Of a DNA stretch of 64,000 nt, positions 25,515 through 34,373 are shown one piece after another. Every line of letters starts with the position of its first letter. Position 1 is the first letter of the stretch. The stretch lies in the NCBI RefSeq assembly GCF_026712185.1, contig NZ_JAPPUX010000007.1, positions 59,722 to 123,721 on the forward strand. Reading direction: 5' to 3'. The notes below the pieces were generated by a model. That model was not told the DNA's origin. It ran no database searches and saw nothing but the letters and a program-made list of their open reading frames with translations. Source of the stretch: Nocardioides pini (GTDB taxonomy: Bacteria; Actinomycetota; Actinomycetes; Propionibacteriales; Nocardioidaceae). The position numbers and the translations under genes are program-made.

Positions 25515-28100
25515 ATGACCAAGCGCCAGCGGATCGTCGTCGTCGGGCACGGCATGGTGGGCCACCGGTTCGTCCAGGCCGCGATCGAGCGCGGCCTCGC
25601 CGAGACCCACGACATCGTCGTCCTCGGCGAGGAGCCTCGCGCCGCCTACGACCGGGTCGCGCTCACGAGCTGGTTCGGCTCCGGCCCCGATGCGCTGTCG
25701 CTGCTGCCCGGCGGGGAGTACGACGACCCGCGGGTGAGGCTGGTGCTCGACAGCGTCGTGACCGAGGTCGACCGCGCGGCGCGGACCGTCACCGTCGTGT
25801 CGCCGCCGTCGGCCGTCGGCGACCTCCTGGCACACCCGGGCGCCGTCACCGTCCACGACTACGACGTCCTGGTGCTCGCGACGGGCGCGGCGCCGTTCGT
25901 CCCGCCGGTCGAGGGCCGCGGCAAGGACGGCTGCTTCGTCTACCGCACCATCGAGGACCTCGAGGCGATCCGCGCCGCCAGCGAGGCCGCGACCAGCGGC
26001 GTGGTCATCGGCGGCGGGCTGCTCGGGCTGGAGGCGGCCAACGCGCTCGTCCAGCTCGGCCTCGACACCCACGTCGTCGAGATGGCGCCGCGACTGATGC
26101 CGGTGCAGCTCGACGACGCCGCGGGCTCGACGCTGGTGCGGCACGTCGAGCGGCTCGGCGTCACCGTGCACACGGGCGTCGTCACCGAGGAGGTCGAGGG
26201 CGGGTCGTCCGTCACCGGGCTGCGCCTGCGGCAGGCGGGCACGGAGGAGGGCGCCCCGACGGAGGTCGTCGACGCGCAGGTCGTGGTGTTCTCCGCCGGC
26301 ATCCGGCCGCGCGACGCGCTCGCCCGGGAGTGCGACCTCGAGGTGGCCCCGCGCGGCGGCGTGCTTGTCGACGAGCAGTGCCGCACCGCCGACCCGCACG
26401 TCTTCGCGATCGGCGAGTGCGCGGCACCCGGCGGCACGATGTACGGCCTCGTCGCGCCGGGCTACGCGATGGCGGAGGTCGTCGTCGACGCCCTGCTGGA
26501 CGGCCCGGGCACCTTCACCGGCGCCGACATGTCCACCAAGCTCAAGCTCCTCGGCGTCGACGTCGCGAGCTTCGGTGACGCGTTCGCGGCCACCGACGGC
26601 GCGCTCGAGCTGACCTACGCCGACGCGGTCGCCGGCGTCTACAAGAAGCTCGTGGTGAGCGAGGACGGGACGCGGCTGCTCGGCGGGATCCTCGTCGGCG
26701 ACGCGTCGGCGTACGGCGTGCTGCGGCCCATGGTCAGCAGCGGCCTCGCCCTGCCCGACAACCCGGAGCAGCTGATCCTGCCCGTCGGCACGGGTCCCGG
26801 CCTGCAGCTCGGCATGCCCGACGAGGCGCAGGTCTGCTCGTGCAACGACGTCACGAAGGCCGACATCCTCCACGCGGTCGCCGAGCAGGGCTGCGAGTCC
26901 GTGGCCGACGTCAAGCAGTGCACACGGGCGGGCTCGACGTGCGGCTCGTGCGTGGCGACCGTGAAGAACATCATCGAGGACCACTTCGCGAGCGTCGGGA
27001 AGGTCGTCGACAAGGGGCTGTGCGAGCACTTCCGGCTGACCCGGCAAGAGCTCTTCGACGTCGTCGCGGTGCACGGCTACCGACGCTTCGACGACATCGT
27101 GGCCGCGCACGGCACCGGCCGCGGCTGCGACGTCTGCAAGCCCGCGATCGCGAGCATCCTCGCCAGCCAGACCAGCACCCACATCCTCGCGCCGGCCACC
27201 GCGGAGCTGCAGGACACCAACGACGCCTACCTCGCCAACATCCAGCGCAACGGCACCTACTCCGTCGTCCCGCGCATCCCCGGAGGCGAGATCACGCCCG
27301 ACAAGCTCATCGTGATCGGCGAGGTCGCGCGCGACTACGGGCTCTACACCAAGATCACCGGTGGACAGCGGATCGATCTCTTCGGTGCCCGGATGGAGCA
27401 GCTGCCTGCGATCTGGCGGCGGCTGGTCGACGCCGGCTTCGAGTCCGGCCACGCCTACGGCAAGTCGCTGCGCACCGTGAAGTCGTGCGTCGGGTCGACC
27501 TGGTGCCGCTTCGGCGTGCAGGACTCGGTGGGCCTCGCGATCGCGCTCGAGCTGCGCTACCGCGGCCTCCGCAGCCCGCACAAGCTCAAGGGAGGGGTCA
27601 GCGGCTGCGCCCGGGAGTGTGCCGAGGCGCGCGGCAAGGACTTCGGCGTCATCGCGACCGAGAAGGGGTGGAACCTCTACGTCGGCGGCAACGGTGGGGC
27701 GACGCCCGCCCACGCGCGGCTGCTCGCGGGCGACCTGTCCACCGCCGACCTGGTCTCCTACCTCGACCGCTTCCTCATGTACTACGTCCGGACCGCCGAC
27801 CGGCTCCAGCGCACCTCGACCTGGATCGAGCAGCTCGACGGCGGTCTCGACCGCGTGCGCGAGGTCGTCGTCGACGACTCGCTCGGCCTCGGAGCTGAGC
27901 TCGAGGCGGAGATGGCGCGCCACGTCGGCGGCTACGAGGACGAGTGGCGCGCGACGCTCGAGGACCCGGCCAAGCTCGCCCGGTTCGTGTCGTTCGTCAA
28001 CGCGCCGGACACCCCCGACCCGTCCATCGCCTTCACGACCGAGCGCGAGCAGATCCAGCCGATCGCCCCGGCCCTCATCCCGGTGGGAGCGCCCGCATGA
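25515..28100 (+). CDS. nirB: NAD(P)H nitrite reductase, large subunit
   Basis: An 861-residue cytoplasmic enzyme that reduces nitrite to ammonium. The N-terminal FAD/NAD module has VVVGHGMVGHRF and VIGGGLLGLE; a BFD [2Fe-2S] site uses C441, C443, C476 and C479. A sulfite/nitrite reductase half binds siroheme and [4Fe-4S] through C658-x5-C664 and C698-x3-C702. Length and domain order match NirB/NasD. The ATGA overlap with nirD shows coupling. Siroheme synthesis genes are not in the window. Confidence 0.97.
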   Translation: MTKRQRIVVVGHGMVGHRFVQAAIERGLAETHDIVVLGEEPRAAYDRVALTSWFGSGPDALSLLPGGEYDDPRVRLVLDSVVTEVDRAARTVTVVSPPSAVGDLLAHPGAVTVHDYDVLVLATGAAPFVPPVEGRGKDGCFVYRTIEDLEAIRAASEAATSGVVIGGGLLGLEAANALVQLGLDTHVVEMAPRLMPVQLDDAAGSTLVRHVERLGVTVHTGVVTEEVEGGSSVTGLRLRQAGTEEGAPTEVVDAQVVVFSAGIRPRDALARECDLEVAPRGGVLVDEQCRTADPHVFAIGECAAPGGTMYGLVAPGYAMAEVVVDALLDGPGTFTGADMSTKLKLLGVDVASFGDAFAATDGALELTYADAVAGVYKKLVVSEDGTRLLGGILVGDASAYGVLRPMVSSGLALPDNPEQLILPVGTGPGLQLGMPDEAQVCSCNDVTKADILHAVAEQGCESVADVKQCTRAGSTCGSCVATVKNIIEDHFASVGKVVDKGLCEHFRLTRQELFDVVAVHGYRRFDDIVAAHGTGRGCDVCKPAIASILASQTSTHILAPATAELQDTNDAYLANIQRNGTYSVVPRIPGGEITPDKLIVIGEVARDYGLYTKITGGQRIDLFGARMEQLPAIWRRLVDAGFESGHAYGKSLRTVKSCVGSTWCRFGVQDSVGLAIALELRYRGLRSPHKLKGGVSGCARECAEARGKDFGVIATEKGWNLYVGGNGGATPAHARLLAGDLSTADLVSYLDRFLMYYVRTADRLQRTSTWIEQLDGGLDRVREVVVDDSLGLGAELEAEMARHVGGYEDEWRATLEDPAKLARFVSFVNAPDTPDPSIAFTTEREQIQPIAPALIPVGAPA

Positions 28101-28456
28101 GCACCGTCGCGATCTCCCTGACCCCCGTCTGCGCGGTCGACACGATCCCGATCGAGGGTGGTGTCGCCGCCCTGGTCGCCGGCTCGGCCGTGGCGGTCTT
28201 CCGCTCCTTCGACGGGTCGGTGTTCGCGCTCTCCAACGTCGACCCCTTCAGCGGCGCGTCCGTGCTCTCGCGCGGCATCGTCGGCTCGCGCGGCGACGTG
28301 CCGGTGGTGAGCTCCCCGATGTACAAGCAGGCCTTTGACCTGCGCACCGGCGCCTGCCTCGACGACGCGGCGGTGCGGGTGGCGTCGTACGACGTCGCGG
28401 TCGTCGACGGCGTCGTCCACGTCGGATCGATCCGGCCGGCTGGGGAGGACGCGTGA
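28097..28456 (+). CDS. nirD: Nitrite reductase, small subunit
   Basis: A 119-residue Rieske-like beta-sandwich protein. As usual for NirD, the Rieske Cys-His pairs are absent (NVDPFSGASVLSRG and SPMYKQAFDLRTG occupy those loops), so it carries no cluster and acts structurally with NirB. It overlaps nirB by 4 bases and nnaR by 4 bases, forming a three-gene operon. Confidence 0.93.
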   Translation: MSTVAISLTPVCAVDTIPIEGGVAALVAGSAVAVFRSFDGSVFALSNVDPFSGASVLSRGIVGSRGDVPVVSSPMYKQAFDLRTGACLDDAAVRVASYDVAVVDGVVHVGSIRPAGEDA

Positions 28457-29562
28457 GCCTGCCGCTCTCGGGATTCCGCATCGGCGTCACCGCCGCCCGC
28501 AAGGCCGAGGAGCAGGTCGCGCTGCTCGAGCGCCGCGGTGCGACGGTCGAGTGGGCGGCGGCGCTGTCGCTCGAGCCCAACCACGTCGACCTCGGCGAGC
28601 TGCTGGCCGCGACCAAGGAGGTGGTCCTGGGGCCGGTCGACCTCTTCCTCGCCACCACCGGCATCGGCATGAAGACCTGGCTCGCCGCGGCCGCCGACGC
28701 CGGGCTGTACGACGACCTGGTCGCTGCGCTCGGCTCCGCGGAGATCCTCGCCCGCGGTCCGAAGAGCGTCGGCGTGCTGCGGGCCAACGGCCTGCGCGAG
28801 CTGTGGGCGCCGGAGTCGGAGTGCTTCGAGGACGTGCTCGCACACCTCCGGGGCCGCGACCTCACCGGCAAGCGCATCGTCGTGCAGGAGCACGGCCAGT
28901 CGCTGTCGATGGCCGCCCACGCGCTCCGCCGGCAGGGGGCGTCGGTGGTCACGGTGCCGATCTACCGGGTGGCGTCGGCGGACGATCCCTCGCCGATGTT
29001 CCACCTGATCGACCTGGTCGCCGACAGGGAGCTCGACGCGGTCACCTTCACGTCGGCGCCCGCGGTCGCCGCGCTGATGGAGGCGGCGTACTCCGTCGGC
29101 CGCCGCGACGACGTGATCAGCGCCTTCCAGTCAGACGTCGTCGCCACCTGCGTCGGCCCGGTCACCGCGGCCGCCTTCGAGATGTGGGGCGTCCCGACGA
29201 TCGTCCCCGACCGCTCGCGGCTCGCCGGGATGGTCAAGCAGCTCGAGACCGAGCTCCCGACCCGGCGCGACGGGGTCGACGTACGCCTCTCAGACGGCCG
29301 CACGCTCCTCGTCCACGGCGACGCGCTCCTGCTCGACGGCGTGCCGGTCGAGCTCTCGCCCGCGCCCCTGTCGGTGCTCGACTCGCTCCTCGTGAACCCG
29401 GGCCACGTCGTCTCCCGCCGCGCGCTGCTGGCCGCCCTGCCCTCCGGCCAGGCCGGCTCCGAGCACGCCGTCGAGATGGCCGTGGCCCGGCTGCGAGCGG
29501 CGATCGGGACGAAGGCGGTCGTCACCGTCGTGAAGCGGGGCTACCGGCTCGCGGTGGGGTGA
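28453..29562 (+). CDS. nnaR: HemD-like domain fused to OmpR-type winged helix, nitrate/nitrite regulator
   Basis: A 369-residue protein. Residues 5-260 resemble uroporphyrinogen-III synthase (FRIGVTAARKAEEQ, ATTGIGMKTWL, VTFTSAPAVAAL). Residues 275-369 form a winged-helix Trans_reg_C DNA-binding domain (SVLDSLLVNPGHVVSRRALL, TVVKRGYRLAVG). This fusion and its place after nirBD match NnaR, which works with GlnR to activate nitrate/nitrite genes in mycobacteria and Streptomyces. It could in principle also make uroporphyrinogen III for siroheme. The start overlaps nirD (GTGA). Confidence 0.88.
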   Translation: MSLPLSGFRIGVTAARKAEEQVALLERRGATVEWAAALSLEPNHVDLGELLAATKEVVLGPVDLFLATTGIGMKTWLAAAADAGLYDDLVAALGSAEILARGPKSVGVLRANGLRELWAPESECFEDVLAHLRGRDLTGKRIVVQEHGQSLSMAAHALRRQGASVVTVPIYRVASADDPSPMFHLIDLVADRELDAVTFTSAPAVAALMEAAYSVGRRDDVISAFQSDVVATCVGPVTAAAFEMWGVPTIVPDRSRLAGMVKQLETELPTRRDGVDVRLSDGRTLLVHGDALLLDGVPVELSPAPLSVLDSLLVNPGHVVSRRALLAALPSGQAGSEHAVEMAVARLRAAIGTKAVVTVVKRGYRLAVG

Positions 29563-29567
29563 GCGGC

Positions 29568-30035
29568 TCAGGTCTCGCCGCCGATGTCGAACTCGTACGC
29601 CTCGAAGACGAGGTCGGACCCCCGCTGCCGGTGCCGGACGATCCGTCCGAGGAGGGCCGTCGCCGAGCGGCGTACGCCGTCCACGGCCGCGGTGACCTCC
29701 GGGCCGGCGACCCGGCCCAGCAGGTCGTCGATCTGACCGCCGATCAGCGCGTGGTCCCGGGTGAGGACCTCCACGGGACCGGCGAGCCGAGGGGAGGTCG
29801 CGAGGAGCTCGACGTAGAGCCCGCTCGGCCCCTCGGTGATGTCGACGTGCGCGCGGAAGTCGCCCGCGACCTCGACGAGGGCGGCCTCGACGCGCTGGGT
29901 CCACCGCGCGCGGTCGGCGGTGGCCGGTGACGCCAGGGCGTCCTCCAACGCCCCCATCGACTCGCGCAGCTCGGCGCGGTGACGCCGCAGCTCCTCGAGC
30001 AGCTCGCGGTCCGACCTGGACGAGCCCTCACCCAT
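29568..30035 (-). CDS. Hemerythrin-like (HHE) helical protein
   Basis: A 155-residue all-helical protein with histidines spaced as in hemerythrin-like four-helix bundles: H19, H63 in FRAHVDITE (H-x4-E68), H95 in RDHALIGGQ, and H135. These could bind a di-iron site for O2, NO or redox sensing, although the ligand set is not complete enough to be certain. The ATG at 30035 has GGAGG 5 bases upstream. It is convergent with nnaR, separated by only 5 bases, and its own promoter lies in the 30036-30395 region. Confidence 0.65.
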   Translation of the reverse strand: MGEGSSRSDRELLEELRRHRAELRESMGALEDALASPATADRARWTQRVEAALVEVAGDFRAHVDITEGPSGLYVELLATSPRLAGPVEVLTRDHALIGGQIDDLLGRVAGPEVTAAVDGVRRSATALLGRIVRHRQRGSDLVFEAYEFDIGGET

Positions 30036-30205
30036 CGACGCCTCCGACCTCACCGATCGCGGACGAGGTGAGCCCCCGCCGTGGCGCCGGCCCACTCGAC
30101 TCACGCTAGTCCCGGCGCCCCTCGGTTCCCCGGGTGTCTAGACCGATCCGTGGATCCGTCGACGATGGCCGACCATGGCAGAGGGACGCCTGCGGGGAGG
30201 GGTGC

Positions 30206-30283
30206 GTGCGCTTCCCCACCGCCGTCCCCGTCGGCTCCGCCATCCGGATGAGGGCCGACGTCGTGGTCGCCGCCCCGGACTGA
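30206..30283 (+). pseudogene. Fragment resembling a MaoC-like dehydratase core
   Basis: A 25-codon in-frame stretch, VRFPTAVPVGSAIRMRADVV followed by VAAPD and a stop, resembles the conserved VRFPxPVPVGSxIR block of MaoC-like (R)-hydratases. The rest of the domain, including the upstream NYG-type residues and the downstream beta strands, is missing. It is probably the scar of a lost gene. The match is short, so chance resemblance is possible. Confidence 0.4.
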
Positions 30284-30284
30284 G

Positions 30285-30365
30285 CACCACGCAGGCAGTT
30301 CGCGCGCGCGCGGGCGCGGCTGAGCGTGCAGCGGACGCGTGGACGCCCGAACTGCCTGCACGGTG
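30285..30365. repeat. Imperfect 18-bp inverted repeat upstream of arr
   Basis: Left arm 30285-30302 and right arm 30348-30365 pair at 16 of 18 positions, with a 12-bp perfect inner core (GCAGGCAGTTCG and its complement). The 45-base spacer begins with an alternating CG run. The gene-free stretch 30036-30395 holds this repeat and the MaoC-like remnant and otherwise nothing I recognise. It could be a terminator, an attenuator before arr, or a rearrangement scar. Confidence 0.7.
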
Positions 30366-30395
30366 CCTGCCGCCGGGCCGCCGTACGCTCGGCGG

Positions 30396-30809
30396 GTGAA
30401 CGACGACGTGCTGGACGACGGGCCGTTCTTCCACGGCACGAAGGCCGACCTGCAGCCGGGGGACCTGCTGACCGCGGGCTTCCGGTCCAACTACCGGCCC
30501 GAGGTGGTGATGAACCACGTCTACTTCACCGCGCTGCGCGACGGCGCGGGGCTGGCCGCCGAGCTCGCGGCCGGCCACGGCGAGCCGCGCGTCTACGAGG
30601 TCGAGCCGACCGGCGCCTTCGAGGACGACCCCAACGTCACCGACAAGAAGTTCCCCGGCAACCCGACGCGCTCCTACCGCAGCACCGACCCGATCCGGGT
30701 GGTCCGCGAGGTGGACGACTGGCCCCGGCTGGCGCCCGAGGACCTGCAGGCGTGGCGCGACCGGCTGGCGGTCCTCCTCGCGGACGAGCGCGGCGAGATC
30801 ATCAACTGA
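30396..30809 (+). CDS. arr: Rifamycin ADP-ribosyltransferase
   Basis: A 137-residue enzyme that inactivates rifamycins by ADP-ribosylating the ansa-bridge hydroxyl using NAD+. It aligns along its full length with Arr of Mycobacterium smegmatis: HGTKADLQPGD at 13-23, MNHVYFT at 39-45, and EDDPNVTDKK plus PGNPTRSYR near 76-95. The catalytic positions H13, Y43 and D78 correspond to His19, Tyr49 and Asp84 of Arr-ms. The GTG at 30396 is preceded by GGCGG. It appears chromosomal, flanked by ordinary genes rather than by an integron or transposon, so it is likely an intrinsic resistance trait. Confidence 0.93.
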   Translation: MNDDVLDDGPFFHGTKADLQPGDLLTAGFRSNYRPEVVMNHVYFTALRDGAGLAAELAAGHGEPRVYEVEPTGAFEDDPNVTDKKFPGNPTRSYRSTDPIRVVREVDDWPRLAPEDLQAWRDRLAVLLADERGEIIN

Positions 30810-30863
30810 CCTCGGCGGGATAACCGGTCGCCGCCCGCGGTCCTGCCTGCCTAGGTTGGGCCG

Positions 30864-31550
30864 ATGACTGCCCGTCTGCACGCGCTGACCGTCCTCGCCT
30901 CGGATCCCGAGGTCCTCGCGTCCTTCTGGGGCGACGTGCTCGGGTGGGAGCGCTCGGGCCTCGACCTGCTGCCTGACGCCGATGCGCCGATGCGGCTGTC
31001 GTTCGAGGCCGCTGACCTGCCCCGAGCGCGGCTCAACCAGATCCACTTCCACCTGACGAGCTACACCAGGTCGCAGGAGGTGAACGTCGCCCGCGTGCTC
31101 GGGCACGGCGGCTCGCACCTCGACGTCGGTCAGCTCCCCGAGGAGGATCACGTCGTGCTATCCGACCCGGAGGGCAATGAGTTCTGCGTGATCGAGGAGA
31201 CCAACAACTGGCTCGCGGGCACGGGGTTCCTCGGCGAGGTGGCGGCGGACGGCACCCGCGAGGTCGGCCTCTTCTGGGCCGCGGCGCTCGACTGGCCGCT
31301 GGTCCACGACGAGGACGGCGAGACCGCGATCCAGCCGCCCGAGGGCCGGATGAAGATCGCCTGGGGCGGTCCGCCGCTCAACGAGAGGTCCGCTCGCAAC
31401 AAAATGCACTTCGTGCTCGTCACACTGGACGACCTCGACGACGAGGTGCAGCGCCTGGTGGCGCTGGGTGCGACCGAGGTCGGGCGGTCGGGAGACGCGG
31501 TCGAGCTGGCCGATCCCGACGGGAACGAGTTCTGGTTGCACCCAGCCTGA
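30864..31550 (+). CDS. VOC-family protein with two glyoxalase-like modules
   Basis: A 228-residue tandem VOC protein. The first module covers about 1-112 (LHALTVLASDPEVLASFWGD to SDPEGNEFCVIE) and the second about 118-228 (ending DPDGNEFWLHP). The DPxGNEF blocks end each module and contain the usual metal-ligand glutamate. Possible dioxygenase, isomerase or drug-binding protein; no substrate is evident. It follows arr by 54 bases on the same strand. Confidence 0.83.
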   Translation: MTARLHALTVLASDPEVLASFWGDVLGWERSGLDLLPDADAPMRLSFEAADLPRARLNQIHFHLTSYTRSQEVNVARVLGHGGSHLDVGQLPEEDHVVLSDPEGNEFCVIEETNNWLAGTGFLGEVAADGTREVGLFWAAALDWPLVHDEDGETAIQPPEGRMKIAWGGPPLNERSARNKMHFVLVTLDDLDDEVQRLVALGATEVGRSGDAVELADPDGNEFWLHPA

Positions 31551-31592
31551 TACCCGCCAGGTGAGAGTGAGGTCCTATCGGGAGGGGGAGCC

Positions 31593-32852
31593 GTGCGGCT
31601 CATCAAGACAGCAGGGTCCGTGGTGGCAGCGCTCGCGATGCTCGGCGGGCTGGTCGCGCCGGCGAGTGCGCGGACGCTCGAGGTGGAGTGGCGGACCGAC
31701 GCCGACCTGAAGGCGTTCGGCCAGTACTTGGAGGTGGACGAGGGGACAGGCGATGCCTTCGCGCTCCTCATGTACGCCGATGGCAAGGAGGTGCTGCGTC
31801 GTCTCGATGCCGCGACGGGCGAGGTCGAGTGGGCCGTCCCGGTTCCGTGGATGACCGCGCTCGTGTCGGACCCCACCACCGGTCAGGTGGTGCTCAGCGG
31901 CCGGCGGGAATCCCGTCAGGTCGTGATGTACGTCTCCGGGGACGGCCGGGTGGTGCGCGAGGTCGTCACGGACGTGCCGGCTGTTCCGGTCGCGATGGCT
32001 GTCGACGAGACGACCGGGCAGGTGTGCAGCCTGGGATCGAAGCGGAAGGCGGGCCAGTCGCTGATCACCTGGTACACCTCGTGCTGGACCTCGGCCGGCG
32101 ACGCGGTCTTCAGCGACGCAGAGGTGGTCGGTGACGGCAGGTCGTTCCCCAGCGCGCTCGGCGTCGACCCGAGGACGCACAGGGTGTACGCCGCCGGGAC
32201 CTCGCGGGCGAGGAAGTTCAACGACGGTCGGGTAGGCCTCGTGGTGCTGCGGTCCTTCAGCGCCTCCGGCGCGTTGAAGTGGCAGGCGCGCAAGAAGGTC
32301 CCGACGCCCGACGGCGCCCTCGAGATAGCCATCGACTCGAAGCGCCGTCTCGTCCACGTCGTCGACCAGCCCGGCCTGATCCAGTCCCCGGTGTCGCTCG
32401 TGACGTTCGATCGGCGCGGGAAGTCCCGTCCCGTGCGCCGCTTCCAGGACCTGGGCAGCGTCCACGACCTAGAGATCGCGCTGACGACCAGGGGGCGGGT
32501 GCTGATCGGCGATGCCGACGTCACCCGCGCCAGCGTCCGGGTCTACAGCGCGCGGGGCCGACTGCTGCGCAAGGCTGTCGTTCGCACCGAGCGGAACCCG
32601 CGCCGCGCCTACCACTCCCAGGTCGCCATCGACCCCGTCCGTGAGCGCGTCCACCTGCTCGGCGGGGGAGGTGACACGCCGTCGCGCGTCCACACGTACG
32701 ACGTCCACGGCAAGCGACTGTCCAGGGTGGTGGTCGACGACCGCCACGTCATCGAGGGTGAGCTCGTCGTGCACGGTCCGACTGGTCGGGTGTTCGTCAG
32801 CACGAGCCAGTTCCAGGAGGACGGGCAGCGGGTCACCGCGCTGCGTGAGTAG
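31593..32852 (+). CDS. Secreted beta-propeller-like protein of unknown function
   Basis: A 419-residue exported protein with a Sec signal peptide (about 1-26, VAPASA before cleavage). The mature part consists of repeated four-strand blade-like segments with phrases such as VDPRTHRVYAAG, IDSKRRLVHVVD and IDPVRERVHLLG, typical of NHL/YVTN-type propellers. No enzymatic residues are visible. A strong GGGAGGGGG ribosome site precedes the GTG. Lower third-position GC in places than its neighbours. It could bind ligands or cell-wall partners. Confidence 0.7.
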   Translation: MRLIKTAGSVVAALAMLGGLVAPASARTLEVEWRTDADLKAFGQYLEVDEGTGDAFALLMYADGKEVLRRLDAATGEVEWAVPVPWMTALVSDPTTGQVVLSGRRESRQVVMYVSGDGRVVREVVTDVPAVPVAMAVDETTGQVCSLGSKRKAGQSLITWYTSCWTSAGDAVFSDAEVVGDGRSFPSALGVDPRTHRVYAAGTSRARKFNDGRVGLVVLRSFSASGALKWQARKKVPTPDGALEIAIDSKRRLVHVVDQPGLIQSPVSLVTFDRRGKSRPVRRFQDLGSVHDLEIALTTRGRVLIGDADVTRASVRVYSARGRLLRKAVVRTERNPRRAYHSQVAIDPVRERVHLLGGGGDTPSRVHTYDVHGKRLSRVVVDDRHVIEGELVVHGPTGRVFVSTSQFQEDGQRVTALRE

Positions 32853-32858
32853 GACCGG

Positions 32859-34373
32859 TCAGCGCTGGAGCTCGACGGCCTCGGGGGTGTGCAGGCGCAC
32901 CATGAAGCGCCCGGCGTGGGCGGGCACCGAGGCCCGGGTCAGGCGGGAGACCACGACCATCGTGAGGAAGGACGCCGGCACCGACCAGGCGGCGGGCTGG
33001 CCGAGGAGCGCCGACGACCACCCGGGCGAGGGCGAGGTGGCGAGGGTCCAGGCCACCGCGAAGCCGGACCCCAGCCCGCCGACCAGCAGCCCGGCGACCG
33101 CGCCGACGGGCGTCAGCCCGCGCCACCAGATGCCGAGCATCAGCAGCGGCGCGAAGGTGGAGGCGGTCACCGCGAAGGCCAGGCCGACGGTGCGCGCCAG
33201 GGCGACGTCCTGCGCGGGCAGCGACATCAGCAGGGGTACGACGACCGCGATCGCGGCCGCGACGCGGAAGGCCGCCACCCCGCCGAGCCGGTGCGACCCC
33301 CAGCGCCGCCCGGTCACGTCCTGCGAGAGCACCCCGGCCACCGCGATCGTCAGGCCCGAGCTGGTGGAGAGGAAGGCAGCGAACGCCCCGGCGGTGACGA
33401 GGCCGGTCAGCACCGCGCCCACCGCGCCACCGACCATCAGCGACGGCAGCTCGAGCACCAGCACGTCGGACCTGCCGTCGACGAGCGACGGGGCGTAGAT
33501 GCGGCCGAGGGCGGCGTACACCGGCGGGAGCACGTAGAAGATGCCCAGCAGCCCGAGCACCGCGAGCGTCGTACGACGGGCCGCGCGGCCGTCGGGGTTG
33601 GTGTAGAACCGCACGACCACGTGCGGCAGACCCATCGTGCCGAGGAACGTCGCGACGATGAGGGAGTACGTCGTGTAGAGCCCGATGCCGCCGCCGGGCC
33701 AGGCCAGCGGGACCGACCACGAGTGCGGCGCGGCGGCCGCGGGGTCGGCCGCACCGTCGGCCATCCAGACGGCCAGCAGCACGAAGACCGGCACCAGCAG
33801 CGCGGTGAGCTTGAGCCAGTACTGGAAGGCCTGCACGAAGGTGATGGACCGCATGCCACCCGGGCTCACCGACGCCAGCACGACCACCGCCACGACCAGC
33901 GAGCCTGCCCACGGCGGCGCCCCGATCGTCGAGCGCAGCGTCACGCCGGCGCCCTGGAACTGCGGCAGCAGGTAGAGCCAGCCGATCGCGACGACCAGCA
34001 CCGAGCACAGCTTGCGCACGCCGCGCGACCCCAGCCGCGCCTCGGCGAAGTCGGGCAGCGTGTAGGCGCCCGAGCGGCGTAGCGGAGCGGCGACCAGCAC
34101 GAGCAGGACGAGGTAGCCCGCGGTCCAGCCGATCGGGTACCAGAGCATCTCCGCGCCGAAGGTCAGCAGCAGCCCCGCGACGCCGAGGAAGGAGGCGGCG
34201 GAGAGGTACTCACCGCCGATCGCGCTCGCGTTGAGCCGCGGCCGCACGGTGCGCGAGGCCACGAAGAAGTCGCTCGTCGTGCGCGAGATCCGCAGCCCCC
34301 ACGTGCCGATCACCAGGGTCGCGAGCGAGACGAGCACCACCGCGACGACGCCGGGCACGACGTCGGTGCTCAC
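32859..34373 (-). CDS. Sodium/solute symporter, probable monocarboxylate transporter
   Basis: An SSS-family transporter of 504 residues with about 13 hydrophobic segments. GLRISRTTSDFFVASRTV and ASAIGGEYLSAASFLG are typical of the ActP/MctC branch, so acetate, pyruvate or related acids are likely substrates. The GTG overlaps the stop of a small membrane protein gene (GTGA), which is preceded by a LytTR regulator and a LytS kinase. The arrangement suggests substrate-induced uptake controlled by the two-component pair. Confidence 0.88.
   Translation of the reverse strand: MSTDVVPGVVAVVLVSLATLVIGTWGLRISRTTSDFFVASRTVRPRLNASAIGGEYLSAASFLGVAGLLLTFGAEMLWYPIGWTAGYLVLLVLVAAPLRRSGAYTLPDFAEARLGSRGVRKLCSVLVVAIGWLYLLPQFQGAGVTLRSTIGAPPWAGSLVVAVVVLASVSPGGMRSITFVQAFQYWLKLTALLVPVFVLLAVWMADGAADPAAAAPHSWSVPLAWPGGGIGLYTTYSLIVATFLGTMGLPHVVVRFYTNPDGRAARRTTLAVLGLLGIFYVLPPVYAALGRIYAPSLVDGRSDVLVLELPSLMVGGAVGAVLTGLVTAGAFAAFLSTSSGLTIAVAGVLSQDVTGRRWGSHRLGGVAAFRVAAAIAVVVPLLMSLPAQDVALARTVGLAFAVTASTFAPLLMLGIWWRGLTPVGAVAGLLVGGLGSGFAVAWTLATSPSPGWSSALLGQPAAWSVPASFLTMVVVSRLTRASVPAHAGRFMVRLHTPEAVELQR

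Noticed and set aside
30300..30316. Alternating CG run as a separate repeat or CRISPR-like unit
   Set aside because: It is a short simple sequence inside the spacer of the inverted repeat; there are no repeat-spacer units anywhere in the window.
30101..30490. A 129-codon minus-strand frame opposite the arr leader
   Set aside because: Spans the inverted repeat and antisense of arr, no ribosome site, no recognisable domain.
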